A stretch of 64,000 nucleotides of DNA from Amycolatopsis orientalis DSM 40040 = KCTC 9412 (GCF_000478275.1 NZ_ASJB01000004.1:83836-147835), one strand, 5' to 3'. Shown: positions 1-9,065, counted from the first letter of the stretch. A program made the numbers and translations. Notes: generated by a model from the sequence alone, not told the origin.

Positions 1-1492
1 GGTGGCTCGGCGGGAGGTCCGGGTTGTGGTAGATCGCCACCGGGTTCTCGCCGAAGCCGCGGGGCGGCTGGATCATCAGGATGACGTTGCCGGACTGGAG
101 CGACGCGAGCACGATGTCGCCCGCTGTGTCGAGAGATCTGTCGACGTAAAGCTCACCGGGGGCGGGGCCCCAGTGCTCCTCCATGCCCTCACGCAGTTCC
201 GCGGGCAGCTCGGCGAACCATTCGCGGTACTTGTCGGCGGGGACGCGGATCGGGTTGCCGGACAGCTGCTCCTCGGTCAGCCACTCCGGATCCTGCCCGC
301 CCGCCGCGATGAGCGCGTGGATCAGCGCGTCACCGTCGGGTTGGTCGGTGCCGGTGGGCTCGACGCCGGGGAACGGGTCCTCGCCGAGGTCGTACCCCTG
401 CTCGCGCATGCGGCGCAGCAGGGCGATCGCGGACGCGGGCGTGTCGAGGCCGACGGCGTTGCCGACGCGGGAATGCTTGGTCGGGTACGCGGAGAGCATC
501 AGCGCGATACGGCGTTCCGGCGGCGGCGTGTGGCGCAGCCTGGCGTGGGCCAGCGCGATCTTGGCGACCCGGGACGCGCGTTCGGCGTCCGGCACGTACT
601 TCGGGAGGCCGTCGTCGTCGATCTCCTTGAACGAGAACGGGACGGTGATCAGCCGCCCGTCGAACTCGGGGACGGCCATCTGGTTCCCGGCGTCGAGCGG
701 CGAGAGGCCGTCGTCGTTCGCCGACCAGGTCTCGCGGTCGCTGGTGAGGCAGAGGGCCTGGAGGATCGGGATGTCGAGGGCGGCCATCTCGGAGACGTCC
801 CATGCCTCGTCGTCGCCACCGGCGCCGACCTCGGACGGCCGGGTGCCCCCGGCGGCCAGCACGGTGACGAGGAGCGCGTCGGCCTTGGCCAGTTCGGCCA
901 TCATCTCCGGCTCGCGTGTGCGCAGGGACGCGCAGTGGATCGGGAGCGCGCGGCCCCCGGCGTCCTCGATGGCGTCGGAGAGGGAGCGGACGAACTCGGT
1001 GTTGCCGGACAGGTGATGTGCCCGGTAGTAGAGGATCGCGATGACCGGACCCTCGGTGTTCTTGGGCTCGCGCTCCAGGACACCCCAGAGGGGCTGCACG
1101 GCGGGCGGCTCGAAGCCGTCGCCGGTGAGCAGGAGCGTGTCGCTGAGGAACCGGTACAGCTGGGTGAGGTTGGCCGGGCCGCCCTGCGCGAGGTACGCGT
1201 GCGCCTCCGCCGCCGTGCCCGCCGGGACCGTGGACAGCTTCATGAGCTGCGCGTCCGGGGTCTGCTCGCCACCGAGGACGACCACGTGCGCGCCGCTCGC
1301 GCGGACCGTGTCGAGCCCTTCCTGCCAGCTGCGCTCGGACCCGAGGATCCGGACGACGACGATCTGGGCGCCGTCGAGCAGGGCGGGCAGTTCGGCGAGG
1401 TCGAGCCGGGCCGGGTTGGCCAGCCGGTAGTCGCCTTCGCTGGAACGGGCGCTGAGCAGGTCGGTGTCCGAAGTGGACAGAAGCAGGATCAC
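1..1492 (-). CDS. cobN: Cobaltochelatase subunit CobN (N-terminal part, cut by window edge)
   Basis: This is the large ATP-dependent cobaltochelatase subunit that inserts Co2+ into hydrogenobyrinic acid a,c-diamide in aerobic B12 synthesis. About 497 residues are present and the frame is open through the left edge; the family is usually about 1200 residues, so more than half is missing. The visible part begins MILLLSTSDTDLLSARSS and contains the CobN/BchH-like segments AILYYRAHHLSGNT and LMLSAYPTKHSRVGNAVGLD. I chose the GTG start because AGGA lies five bases upstream and the reading begins directly with the CobN beta-strand. A B12 riboswitch lies just upstream on the same strand. Its probable partner is the ChlI/ChlD fusion near 24-26 kb. 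Family assignment is confident. Confidence 0.95.
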   Translation of the reverse strand, partial: MILLLSTSDTDLLSARSSEGDYRLANPARLDLAELPALLDGAQIVVVRILGSERSWQEGLDTVRASGAHVVVLGGEQTPDAQLMKLSTVPAGTAAEAHAYLAQGGPANLTQLYRFLSDTLLLTGDGFEPPAVQPLWGVLEREPKNTEGPVIAILYYRAHHLSGNTEFVRSLSDAIEDAGGRALPIHCASLRTREPEMMAELAKADALLVTVLAAGGTRPSEVGAGGDDEAWDVSEMAALDIPILQALCLTSDRETWSANDDGLSPLDAGNQMAVPEFDGRLITVPFSFKEIDDDGLPKYVPDAERASRVAKIALAHARLRHTPPPERRIALMLSAYPTKHSRVGNAVGLDTPASAIALLRRMREQGYDLGEDPFPGVEPTGTDQPDGDALIHALIAAGGQDPEWLTEEQLSGNPIRVPADKYREWFAELPAELREGMEEHWGPAPGELYVDRSLDTAGDIVLASLQSGNVILMIQPPRGFGENPVAIYHNPDLPPSH

Positions 1493-1529
1493 GGCAGTCC
1501 TCACTCGGGGTGTCCGCGCCCCGGGTCGT

Positions 1530-1660
1530 GCGGTCGCGCCGGCGGGAGTTCCTGGCTCCCCCTCTCGTGCCTGTGAGGGGTGACAGTGGCGGGACCGCCC
1601 CGGACTCTCACCGGGTTCCTCCACCTGCCGACGCGTGGGTTCCAGCCCACTCTCCGGGCG
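1530..1660 (-). promoter_or_regulatory. Cobalamin (B12) riboswitch upstream of cobN
   Basis: Read on the minus strand, the leader contains GGAACCCGGTGAGAGTCCGG, then GGTCCCGCCACTGT (the B12 box with GCCACTG) and downstream GGAGCCAGGAACTCC, the conserved order of AdoCbl riboswitch elements. It lies between the stop of the MatC-type gene and the cobN start, so it should repress cobN when adenosylcobalamin is plentiful. The boundaries are approximate because I drew them by eye. Confidence 0.93.
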
Positions 1661-1700
1661 GCCCGGCCCGGCGTCAAGGTGATGTGCCCATCAGGGGTGG

Positions 1701-2954
1701 CTAGAACGCGCCGGGCAGGACGAGCACACCCCAGGCCAGGGCCGGGCCGAAGCCCACGATCGCGCAGGTGTAGCCGATCACCTGCCGGTAGAAGCGCTGC
1801 CGGTCCACGCCCTTGGCGTTGCTGAGCACGAGGGCGCCGTTGGTGGAGAACGGCGAGACGTCGACGATGGTGGTCGAGATCGACAACGCCGCGACCAGGC
1901 CCGCGGCGCTGAGCTGGCTCGACAGCAGCAGGGGCACCGCGATCGGGATGATGGCGGTGAGGATCGCGGTGGACGAGGCGAACGCCGAGGTGATCGCGAC
2001 AGTGAGACAGAGGAGGAGCGCGACGAGCAGGGGCGCGCCGACCACGGCGGCGTGTTCCGAGATGGCGTCGATCGTGCCCGCCTTCTCCAGGATGCCCACG
2101 TAGGTGACCATGCCGGCGACGAGCAGGATGGTCGACCAGCTGATGCCGTCGACGGCCTTCGCCTGGTTCTTCATGTCGACCAGCGCGAGCAGGGCACCCG
2201 CCGCCAGGGCGAGGAAGCCGATCTGCAGGTGGAAGCCGAGCGCGCCGACGATGAGCCCGCCGAGCAGTGCCAGGGTGAGCCACTGTCGCCAGGTGACCCC
2301 GCCGGGTGCCGGTTCGTCGGCACCGACGGCGTCCCCGGCGGCCGGTTCGGGCTGCACCTTGTTGCGCAGCAACAGGAATGTCGCCACCGAGAGCAGCACG
2401 TTGAACCCGAAGCTGGCGAGGAACAACAACACCGAGGGCGGCACGTCCAGCGGGGTGTCCGCGATCATCCCGTTCACCAGGACCCCGGAGACCGCGATCG
2501 GGGAGAACGCGCCCGCGTGCCCGCCGCAGATGATCATCATGCCCATCATCAGCGGGCTCAGCCGGTGCCGGAACGCGATGTTCATGCCGATGGGGACCAG
2601 CAGGGCGACCGCGGCGGGGGTGAAGGTGCCGAACGCGGTCAACACGGCGGCGACGGCGAAGAGCACCCACGGGATGAGGGTGACCTTGCCGCGCACGAGG
2701 CGGACGCCGTAGCTCACGATGAGGTCGATGGTCCCGTTGCGCTGCGCGATGGAGAACAGGTACGTGACGCCGACGATCGTCACGAACAGCGAAACCGGGA
2801 ATCCTTCGAAGATCTGGGCCTCGTCCAGTCCCAGCGACGCCGTGCCGATCACGAACGCGGCCACGAAGGCGAGGATGCCGATGTTGATCGGGAGCAGCGT
2901 CCCGACGAGGAACATCACGGCGAGGGCGCCGAGGGAAATCAGCTCAGGAGACAT
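1701..2954 (-). CDS. MatC/SLC13-type dicarboxylate transporter
   Basis: A 417-residue integral membrane protein with roughly eleven or twelve hydrophobic segments and a MatC-like N-terminal half (LFVTIVGVTYLFSIAQRNGT, then GGHAGAFSPIAVSGVL). The family moves malonate or other di/tricarboxylates using a cation gradient; the exact substrate cannot be read from sequence. It lies 30 bases downstream of the PrpF-family isomerase gene on the same strand, which suggests uptake of the acid that the isomerase acts on. A GGA-containing ribosome site precedes the ATG. The next gene on this strand is cobN, separated by a riboswitch, so I infer that the transporter belongs to the prpF unit and not to the B12 unit. 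Confidence 0.82.
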   Translation of the reverse strand: MSPELISLGALAVMFLVGTLLPINIGILAFVAAFVIGTASLGLDEAQIFEGFPVSLFVTIVGVTYLFSIAQRNGTIDLIVSYGVRLVRGKVTLIPWVLFAVAAVLTAFGTFTPAAVALLVPIGMNIAFRHRLSPLMMGMMIICGGHAGAFSPIAVSGVLVNGMIADTPLDVPPSVLLFLASFGFNVLLSVATFLLLRNKVQPEPAAGDAVGADEPAPGGVTWRQWLTLALLGGLIVGALGFHLQIGFLALAAGALLALVDMKNQAKAVDGISWSTILLVAGMVTYVGILEKAGTIDAISEHAAVVGAPLLVALLLCLTVAITSAFASSTAILTAIIPIAVPLLLSSQLSAAGLVAALSISTTIVDVSPFSTNGALVLSNAKGVDRQRFYRQVIGYTCAIVGFGPALAWGVLVLPGAF

Positions 2955-2984
2955 CTTTGTCCTTGAGGGAGAGGAGTGGACAGG

Positions 2985-4112
2985 CTAACCGCGCGAGGCG
3001 GTGGGGAGTGCGTGACGCCGGATCGCGAGCGGTTCCGGGACGAGGATCGAGGCGTCGCAGAGGACACGGGCGGCGCGGCGGACGGTGACCCGTCGAGGCC
3101 GTCCGTCGCCGATCCCGGTGCTGACGACCTCGACGACACCCGCCGGGGTCCCGATGCGCAGGCGTTCCCCGCCCACCGCGCCGGAGTGCGCGCCGACAAC
3201 GGAATCGCCGAGCAGGTTGGCCACGGCGATCCCGACCGCCGAGGTGAGGCCGATCGCCGGATGCGGGCTGTTCATCGAGAGCATGCGCACCGACACGTCG
3301 TAATCCCCGGCGGCGATCGGCTCGCCGGTGGTACTCACGTAGCCGACGGGTTCGCCGACGAGACCGACCTTGGGGACCGCGTCCGAGGGCTCGAGCCCCA
3401 TCCGGAGCGCCGCGATCCGCCTGACCGATCTCAACCACGGCACCTCGGCACGAATGTCCACAACGGACTCCGCGCCGCCGCGGCCCACCGAAGAGGCGTC
3501 GACGAGGGCCATCGGTGCCCCGGCGTCGAGCAGGGTCACGCGGGCGTGGCGGCCCTCCGCTTCGATTTCTTCGACGGGGACCCCGGTGGGCAGCAGCGAA
3601 CCGGTCGTTCCCCCGGCCGGATCGAGGAACGTCAGGCCGACCGCGACCCCGCCGGCGCGGGTGCCCGGCACGGTCACGGTGCCGAACTCGGGTACGACGC
3701 CGCCCTGGGTGTCCACAATGGCCTCGAGCACCGCGCCGGTGTTGAGGTTGCGCAGGACGACGGTGGTGCGGTCGCCGGTGATCGGCAGGAGGCCGCGGGT
3801 GACCGCCCACAGGGCGATGGCGGTCGCGCAGTTGCCGCAGTTGCTGCCCCATTCCACTTTGGGCACACCGATCCCGACCTGCCCGAAGAGATACTCGACG
3901 TCGATGCCGTCCGTGTCGCCGGGACGCACGACGGCGGCCTTCGAGGTCGTCGGCGTGGCTCCGCCGACGCCGTTCAAGTGCACCGGATCGTCGGCCCCGT
4001 AGGCGTTGACGAGCAGTTCCTCGATGCCGTCGAGGGTGGGGGGAACGTCGCGCTGGTCGAACAGCCAGCATTTGCTGGTGCCGCCACGCACGAGCGTCGC
4101 GGGAACGTGCAC
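2985..4112 (-). CDS. PrpF-family isomerase (4-oxalomesaconate tautomerase / aconitate-isomerase-like)
   Basis: The PrpF family has a diaminopimelate-epimerase-like fold and isomerises tricarboxylic or methylated aconitate-like acids. The N-terminus shows the family signature VPATLVRGGTSKCWLF, followed by VGGATPTTSK and WGSNCGNCATAIALW, where the cysteines and Ser/Asn-rich loop form the active site. I prefer the GTG start that gives MHVPATLVRGGTSK because it matches family length and has a GAGTGAGG ribosome site; an upstream ATG at 4172 would add 20 residues with no family similarity. The gene is divergent from a LysR regulator and leads into the MatC-type transporter. The substrate is unknown: citrate, 4-oxalomesaconate and trans-aconitate are all possible. 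Confidence 0.85.
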   Translation of the reverse strand: MHVPATLVRGGTSKCWLFDQRDVPPTLDGIEELLVNAYGADDPVHLNGVGGATPTTSKAAVVRPGDTDGIDVEYLFGQVGIGVPKVEWGSNCGNCATAIALWAVTRGLLPITGDRTTVVLRNLNTGAVLEAIVDTQGGVVPEFGTVTVPGTRAGGVAVGLTFLDPAGGTTGSLLPTGVPVEEIEAEGRHARVTLLDAGAPMALVDASSVGRGGAESVVDIRAEVPWLRSVRRIAALRMGLEPSDAVPKVGLVGEPVGYVSTTGEPIAAGDYDVSVRMLSMNSPHPAIGLTSAVGIAVANLLGDSVVGAHSGAVGGERLRIGTPAGVVEVVSTGIGDGRPRRVTVRRAARVLCDASILVPEPLAIRRHALPTASRG

Positions 4113-4238
4113 TCCGGGTACCTCACTCTCGCTAGGACTGAGGTCACCTTCGCTCCGCCGAGAGTTGAGCACAATGCTCGTTCTCTTACACTGGCTTAAG
4201 CTCAGCTAAACCCGTCTCAGCCGTCGGAGGTCCGATCG

Positions 4239-5192
4239 ATGCTCGAAGTGCGCCGGATCCTGCTCCTCGCCGAGGTCGCCACCCACGGTTCCCTCACCGG
4301 CGCGGCCGAGGCGATCGGCATGACCACCTCGGCCGCGTCGCAGCAGATGTCCCGGCTTGAGGCGGAGGCCGGACAGCCACTTCTGGAGCGCCTGCCCCGC
4401 GGGGTCCGGCTGACGGACGCCGGCCTGGCGCTCGCCGAACGCGGCCGGGCGATCCGTCGTCAGCTGAGCGCCGCGCAAGCGGACCTGGACGTGTTCGCCC
4501 GCCTCGACCGGGGCACGCTCCGGCTCGGTTCCTTCCCGACGGTCAGCGCGAGCCTGCTGCCGCTGGCGCTGACCCGGTTCTCCCGGAAGTACCCCGGCGT
4601 CCGCGCGGCCGTCCGGTCGGCGATGCTGGCCCAGCTGCTCGAACTCCTGCACACCGGCGAGATCGAGCTGGCGCTGCTGTGGGACTACCACTGGAGTCGG
4701 GTCGACGACGACCAGCTGACCGTCACCCATCTGCTGGACGACCCCACCGTGCTCGTCGTGCCCGCCAACTCCGAGCTGCTCGAACAGACCGAAGTGAGCC
4801 TCACCGCGCTGGCCGGGCAGGATTGGATCATCCGCGCGGACAACCATCCCGTGGCGGAGGTGCTGCGCCGCAGCTGCCGCCTCGCCGGCTTCGAACCGAC
4901 CATCGCCTACGAATCGCACGACTACCAGGAAGCGCAGGCGATGGTCGCCGCCGGACTCGGTATCGCCATCGCCCCGCGCCTGGCCCTCACCAACCGGCGC
5001 AACGACGTCCGCCTGGTCCCCTTCGGCACCGACGTGCCCGCACCGACCCGGCGGATCCTCCTCGCCCGCACCGAAAGCCGCGAGCCCACGCCCGCGGCCC
5101 TCGCGATGACCACGATCCTGCACGCGGTCGCCGACAAGTTCAGCGGCCCGGATCTCCGGCGGAGCCAGATCGGCACCGTCCACAGCCGCTAA
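4239..5192 (+). CDS. LysR-family transcriptional regulator
   Basis: A 317-residue LysR protein. The winged helix occupies about residues 1-60 (LTGAAEAIGMTTSAASQQMSRLEAEAG, given here in outline) and a type 2 periplasmic-binding-like effector domain follows from about residue 90. It is divergent from the PrpF isomerase gene, the usual arrangement for a LysR regulator and its target, so the PrpF/MatC module is the likely regulon. A carboxylic acid is the likely co-inducer (inference). The 3' end faces the XRE gene and is followed by a palindromic repeat that may stop both transcripts. Confidence 0.93.
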   Translation: MLEVRRILLLAEVATHGSLTGAAEAIGMTTSAASQQMSRLEAEAGQPLLERLPRGVRLTDAGLALAERGRAIRRQLSAAQADLDVFARLDRGTLRLGSFPTVSASLLPLALTRFSRKYPGVRAAVRSAMLAQLLELLHTGEIELALLWDYHWSRVDDDQLTVTHLLDDPTVLVVPANSELLEQTEVSLTALAGQDWIIRADNHPVAEVLRRSCRLAGFEPTIAYESHDYQEAQAMVAAGLGIAIAPRLALTNRRNDVRLVPFGTDVPAPTRRILLARTESREPTPAALAMTTILHAVADKFSGPDLRRSQIGTVHSR

Positions 5193-5199
5193 CCCTGAC

Positions 5200-5255
5200 C
5201 CGCACTCAGCCGACTAATTGCTTTCCGGGAGGCGCGTTTAGTCGGCTAAATGCGG
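5200..5255. repeat. Palindromic repeat, GACTAAATGCG family (copy 1)
   Basis: Two 22-base arms (5200-5221 and 5234-5255) form an imperfect inverted repeat around a short spacer; the right arm contains TTTAGTCGGCTAAATGCGG. It lies between the convergent LysR and XRE genes, where it could act as a bidirectional terminator. Related copies occur at 39569-39638 and 46827-46905, with partial copies at 48486 and 54572. Confidence 0.8.
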
Positions 5256-5258
5256 AAG

Positions 5259-5504
5259 TCACGCTGACCGTTCCGAAGAGGAGTCCCCGATGCGTGGGAA
5301 AGGGGCGGTGGAGAAGATGATCTCCACCGCCACCTCGAAGAACTCCGCGATCCGCAGGGCGAGATAGAGACTCGGGCTGTACTCGCCGCGTTCGAGGTAG
5401 CCGATGGTCTGGTAATGCACGCCCAGCGCATCGGCGAGTTCGCGGCGGGAGATGCCCCGCTCCGCCCGTAACATCGCGATCCGGTTGTAAACGACCTCGC
5501 TCAT
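5259..5504 (-). CDS. XRE-family helix-turn-helix regulator (YozG-like)
   Basis: An 81-residue single-domain Cro/CI-type protein. The HTH covers about residues 5-60 (RISRRELADALGVHYQTIGY-type core ending in LERGEYSPSL). The stretch AEFFEVAVEIIF is typical of the small regulators found with ABC-2 exporters. It starts three bases after the stop of the permease gene, so it is the last gene of a three-gene exporter unit and probably controls it. The sequence shows no ligand domain. Confidence 0.9.
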   Translation of the reverse strand: MSEVVYNRIAMLRAERGISRRELADALGVHYQTIGYLERGEYSPSLYLALRIAEFFEVAVEIIFSTAPFPRIGDSSSERSA

Positions 5505-5507
5505 GAG

Positions 5508-6359
5508 CTAACCAATTCGCTGCATCGCCTTTTCGCGTCGTGCCGCCACCGAGGACCCGGACTCGCGCCGCGCCATGCGCCGCAGGACGACCGGGGCCAG
5601 CGTCAATCCGATCACGGCCCATACGGCCAGGACACCGAGGGTCTCCCATGGCCGCCACGACTGCCCGATCTCGATCATCACTGTCGAGTCCGGCAGCAGC
5701 GCCGATCGCATGCCGAGGCCGAGCCAGTACATCGGGAACACCTGTCCGATGCCCTGTAGCCATTCGGGCAGGCTGGTGATCGGGTAGAAGATGCCGGAGA
5801 TCGCGCCGATTCCCAAGGTGGGCAGCATGATCAGGCCGATGCTGCGCGCGTTCGTGGTCAGTGAGCCGAAGATGGCGCCGATCGGCATGGTCGCGAGCAG
5901 GCCGAGTGCCAGCACCCACAGCAGGCCGAGCCATGACGTCCAGCCGCCGGGCGCGATGCCGTCGAACAGGAACAGGCCGGGGATCAGGACCAGCAGGATC
6001 CCGATGACGGTGCTGATGGAGATCGTGACGACCTTGCCGACGAGGTAGCCCATCATCCCGTTCGGGGTGGCCTTGGCACGCAGGAGCGTGCCGTCCTCGC
6101 GTTCGACGGCGAGGACGCCCGCCATCCCGAGCATGCCGCTGAACACGATCGACGCGCCCAGCACGCTCGGCACGGTGGCGGCGCCGAGCGAGAATTCCAC
6201 GCCCGGCAGTTTCGAGTCGCGCATGAAGAACATGACGACCACGAAGATCACCGGGAAGACGAAGTAGTTGAACAGGTCCTCGCGGTCGGTCAGGGTCTGC
6301 CGCGACTCCAGGAAGCCCCGTCTGACACCCATCCGGACGCTGTGCTGGATCGCGTTCAT
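5508..6359 (-). CDS. ABC-2 type transporter permease
   Basis: A 283-residue membrane protein with six predicted hydrophobic segments. It carries the ABC-2 pattern of an N-terminal cytosolic helix, an outer loop, then EREDGTLLRAKATPNGMMGY, which is the coupling region of DrrB-like permeases. Its start overlaps the stop of the ATPase gene by four bases (ATGA), so the two are translationally coupled and almost certainly form one exporter. The substrate is unknown. Drug, lipid or metabolite export would all fit the DrrAB-like architecture. Confidence 0.9.
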   Translation of the reverse strand: MNAIQHSVRMGVRRGFLESRQTLTDREDLFNYFVFPVIFVVVMFFMRDSKLPGVEFSLGAATVPSVLGASIVFSGMLGMAGVLAVEREDGTLLRAKATPNGMMGYLVGKVVTISISTVIGILLVLIPGLFLFDGIAPGGWTSWLGLLWVLALGLLATMPIGAIFGSLTTNARSIGLIMLPTLGIGAISGIFYPITSLPEWLQGIGQVFPMYWLGLGMRSALLPDSTVMIEIGQSWRPWETLGVLAVWAVIGLTLAPVVLRRMARRESGSSVAARREKAMQRIG

Positions 6360-7264
6360 CGCGCACCCACCTCCACGAGCGGGGTCTCGGCCTTGCGGAC
6401 CAGGGTCATGTAGGTGTCTTCGAGCGACGCCCGCCGGACCTCCAGGTCGCCGATGGCGTCCCCGTGCTGTTTGAACAGTTCGTGCACGTACTTCGTCGAT
6501 TCCGTCGTGGAGTGCACGAACCGCTGGCCGTCCAGGGTCCAGCGCACCTCGGCCTCGCCGGCGATCTGCCTGCTCAGCGCGTCGGCCGAACCGTCGGCGA
6601 CGATGCGGCCGTGGTTCAGGATGAGGATCCGGTCGGCCAGCTTCTCGGCCTCGTCGAGGTCGTGCGTGGTCAGCAGGATCGTCGTGTCGTCGTCATCGGT
6701 CAGCCGGTGCACGAGGTCGTGGAACTCGCGCCGCGCCTCCGGGTCCAGTCCGGCGGTCGGTTCGTCGAGGAACAGCAGTTCCGGACGGCCGACGATGCCG
6801 ATCGCGACGTCGAGACGGCGCCGTTGCCCGCCTGACAGCATCCGGATCCTCTTGTCCGCGTGCCGGGCCAGCCCGACGGCGGCGATCAGTTCGTCCGGAT
6901 CCCACGGCCGCTTGATGCGATCGGTGGAGTACGGCGCGTAGTAGCCGCCCAGGTGCTCCAGCAGCTCGCGCACCCGCCATTTCGCGTGGTCGCGCCAGGC
7001 CTGGAGGACGACCCCCAGCCGCGCCCTCCAGTTCTCGTCCGCGTTCGCCGGGTCGATGCCCAGCACGCTGACCTCGCCTTCCGAACGCATCCGGAAGCCT
7101 TCGAGGATCTCGATCGTCGTGGTCTTGCCCGCCCCGTTCGGCCCGAGCAGGCAGATCACCTCTCCTCGGTGCGCGGTGAAGTCCACCCCGTGGAGGACGT
7201 CGTTCGTTCCGTACCGCATCCGCAGATCTTTGACGGAGATCATCACGTCCTGTGGATCTCTCAT
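6356..7264 (-). CDS. ABC transporter ATP-binding protein (DrrA-like)
   Basis: A 302-residue nucleotide-binding subunit. It has Walker A GPNGAGKTT (residues 41-49), signature LSGGQRRRLDVA, Walker B LLFLDEPTAGLD and the switch histidine in LLTTHDLDEAE. The C-terminal 90 residues carry the regulatory extension common in DrrA-type exporters. It pairs with the permease immediately downstream. An internal ATG eight codons in, just before the first beta-strand, is an alternative start. The unit is divergent from cobG, with an inverted repeat in the shared 98-base gap. Confidence 0.93.
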   Translation of the reverse strand: MRDPQDVMISVKDLRMRYGTNDVLHGVDFTAHRGEVICLLGPNGAGKTTTIEILEGFRMRSEGEVSVLGIDPANADENWRARLGVVLQAWRDHAKWRVRELLEHLGGYYAPYSTDRIKRPWDPDELIAAVGLARHADKRIRMLSGGQRRRLDVAIGIVGRPELLFLDEPTAGLDPEARREFHDLVHRLTDDDDTTILLTTHDLDEAEKLADRILILNHGRIVADGSADALSRQIAGEAEVRWTLDGQRFVHSTTESTKYVHELFKQHGDAIGDLEVRRASLEDTYMTLVRKAETPLVEVGAR

Positions 7265-7294
7265 TGGTCACCCCCATCTCAGTGCTGCGACCGA

Positions 7295-7314
7295 ATGTAG
7301 CACACCTACTACAT
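7295..7314. promoter_or_regulatory. Inverted repeat, possible operator of the ABC exporter unit
   Basis: ATGTAG and CTACAT arms are separated by eight bases in the divergent gap between the exporter ATPase and cobG. The position, 30-50 bases before the ATPase start, suits an operator. The XRE protein of the same unit is the obvious candidate ligand, but this is inferred only from position and symmetry. Confidence 0.4.
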
Positions 7315-7362
7315 AAGATCCGAGTGGTGCTAACGCCGAACTGAGGCATCTACAGTGAGCGC

Positions 7363-8445
7363 ATGTCCACGAGCGCACGTGTCCGAGCCGACGCGTGCCC
7401 CGGCGTTTTCGCCACCCACGACGCCGCCGACGGACCGCTCGCGCGCGTCCGCCTTCCCGGTGGTGCCATCACCCAGGCCCAGCTCAGGGCCCTCGCCGAC
7501 GCCGCCGACGACCTCGGCGACGGGGCGCTTCACCTGACCTCCCGCGGCAACGTCCAGCTTCGCGGGGTCACCCGGCCCGGTCTCGCGGCCAGGCTCTCCG
7601 CGGCCGGGCTCCTGCCCGCGCCGTCGCACGAACGCGTGCGCAACATCCTCGCGTCGCCACTGAGCGACGTCGCCCGACGCCTCGCGCCCGCCCTCGACCA
7701 GGCCCTGTGCGCGGCCCCCGAGCTGGCCGGACTCCCCGGGCGCTTCCTCTTCGCCCTCGACGGCGGCCAGGGCGACGTCGCGGGGGAGGGCGCCGACGCC
7801 TGCTGGCGTGACGGCGCGCTGCTGCTCGACGGCGCCGACACCGGCCTGCGCGTCACCGAGGAGCACGCCGTCGAAGCCTTGATCTCGGTCGCGCGGACCT
7901 TCCTTCAGATCAGAGGCACGGCCTGGCGAGTCAGCGAACTCACCGGCACGGACGCGCTGCTGCGTGGCGTCTCAGGCAAGCGAGTCGAACCGGAGACCTT
8001 CGCGACGAAGCCCGGCCTGCCCATCGGGCCGATCGGCGACGGCGCCGTCGGGGTCGCCCCGCCCCTCGGCCGGCTGACTTCCGCGCAGGCACGCGCGATC
8101 GCGAAGGCCGGAAAGGCCGTGGTCACGCCATGGCGTTCGATCCTCGTCCTCGGGAAGTTGGCCGGGGACACCGGCCTGATCACCGATCCGCGTGAGCCGT
8201 CGCTCGGTATCAGCGCCTGCATCGGACATCCCGGCTGCGCGAAGTCGCGTGCCGACGTCCGGGCCGACGCCGCGCGGATCGGCCGCACGCCGAGGGCGCA
8301 TTTCGCCGGTTGTGAGCGGCGATGCGGAAAACCCGCCGGTGAGCACGTCGACGTGCTCGCGGCGGAGGACGGATATCTGGTCGACGGGACGTGGGTCCCG
8401 GCCGACGAGCTGGCGACAGTGTTGGCGGAGAAGGGACAGCAGTGA
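7363..8445 (+). CDS. cobG: Precorrin-3B synthase CobG
   Basis: CobG is a ferredoxin-nitrite/sulfite-reductase-like Fe-S enzyme that uses O2 to hydroxylate precorrin-3A, the step that marks the aerobic pathway. The 360-residue protein has the N-terminal half-domain with LTSRGNVQLRGV (substrate-binding arginines). Four cysteines that would hold the 4Fe-4S cluster sit at residues 286, 292, 317 and 321 (SACIGHPGCAKS and HFAGCERRCGKP). It is the first gene of cobG-cobH-cobIJ, and its TGA overlaps the GTG of cobH. No riboswitch is visible in the short leader. Confidence 0.93.
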   Translation: MSTSARVRADACPGVFATHDAADGPLARVRLPGGAITQAQLRALADAADDLGDGALHLTSRGNVQLRGVTRPGLAARLSAAGLLPAPSHERVRNILASPLSDVARRLAPALDQALCAAPELAGLPGRFLFALDGGQGDVAGEGADACWRDGALLLDGADTGLRVTEEHAVEALISVARTFLQIRGTAWRVSELTGTDALLRGVSGKRVEPETFATKPGLPIGPIGDGAVGVAPPLGRLTSAQARAIAKAGKAVVTPWRSILVLGKLAGDTGLITDPREPSLGISACIGHPGCAKSRADVRADAARIGRTPRAHFAGCERRCGKPAGEHVDVLAAEDGYLVDGTWVPADELATVLAEKGQQ

Positions 8446-9065
8446 TCGACTACATCCGCGACGGGGCCGAGATCTACCGGCATTCGTTCGCCACCATCCG
8501 CGAGGAGGCGGATCTCGCGATCCTCCCCGACGACGTCGCGGTACTGGCCGTGCGGATGATCCACGCCTGCGGGATGGTCGACCTCGTCGACGATCTCCGC
8601 TACAGCCTGGACGTGGTGGAATCCGGCCGCGCCGCCCTCGAAGCGGGCGCGCCGATCCTGTGCGACGCGAACATGATCGCCTCCGGGGTGACCCGCAAAC
8701 GTTTGCCTGCCGCCAACGAGGTGCTGTGCACGCTGTCCGATCCGAAGGTGCCCGGCCTGGCCGAGCGGATGGGCACCACCCGGTCCGCGGCGGCGCTGGA
8801 GCTGTGGCGCGACAAGCTGCCCGGTTCCGTGGTGGCGATCGGCAACGCGCCGACCGCGCTGTTCCGGCTGCTGGAACTGCTCGAAGAGGGCGTCGGCGCC
8901 CCGGCGGCGATCGTCGGTGTCCCGGTCGGTTTCATCGGCGCCGCGGAGTCCAAAGTGGAACTCGTGAAGCGGGCACCCGCGCCGTATCTGGTGGTGCACG
9001 GACGCCGTGGCGGCAGCGCGATGGCCGTCGCCGCGATCAACGCGATGGCGAGTGAGGTCGAATGA
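8442..9065 (+). CDS. cobH: Precorrin-8X methylmutase CobH
   Basis: CobH moves the C-11 methyl group to C-12, giving hydrogenobyrinic acid. The 207-residue protein begins MIDYIRDGAEIYRHSFATI. His41 in MIHACGMVD is at the position of the family's catalytic histidine, and the C-terminal VPVGFIGAAESK and GRRGGSAMAVAAINAM segments are typical. The GTG start overlaps the cobG stop (GTGA) and removes an upstream extension with no family similarity. Its own stop overlaps the cobIJ start (ATGA). Confidence 0.95.
   Translation: MIDYIRDGAEIYRHSFATIREEADLAILPDDVAVLAVRMIHACGMVDLVDDLRYSLDVVESGRAALEAGAPILCDANMIASGVTRKRLPAANEVLCTLSDPKVPGLAERMGTTRSAAALELWRDKLPGSVVAIGNAPTALFRLLELLEEGVGAPAAIVGVPVGFIGAAESKVELVKRAPAPYLVVHGRRGGSAMAVAAINAMASEVE

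Noticed and set aside
2..1576. Plus-strand open frame across the left edge
   Set aside because: Antisense to cobN and the B12 riboswitch, both clearly recognisable.
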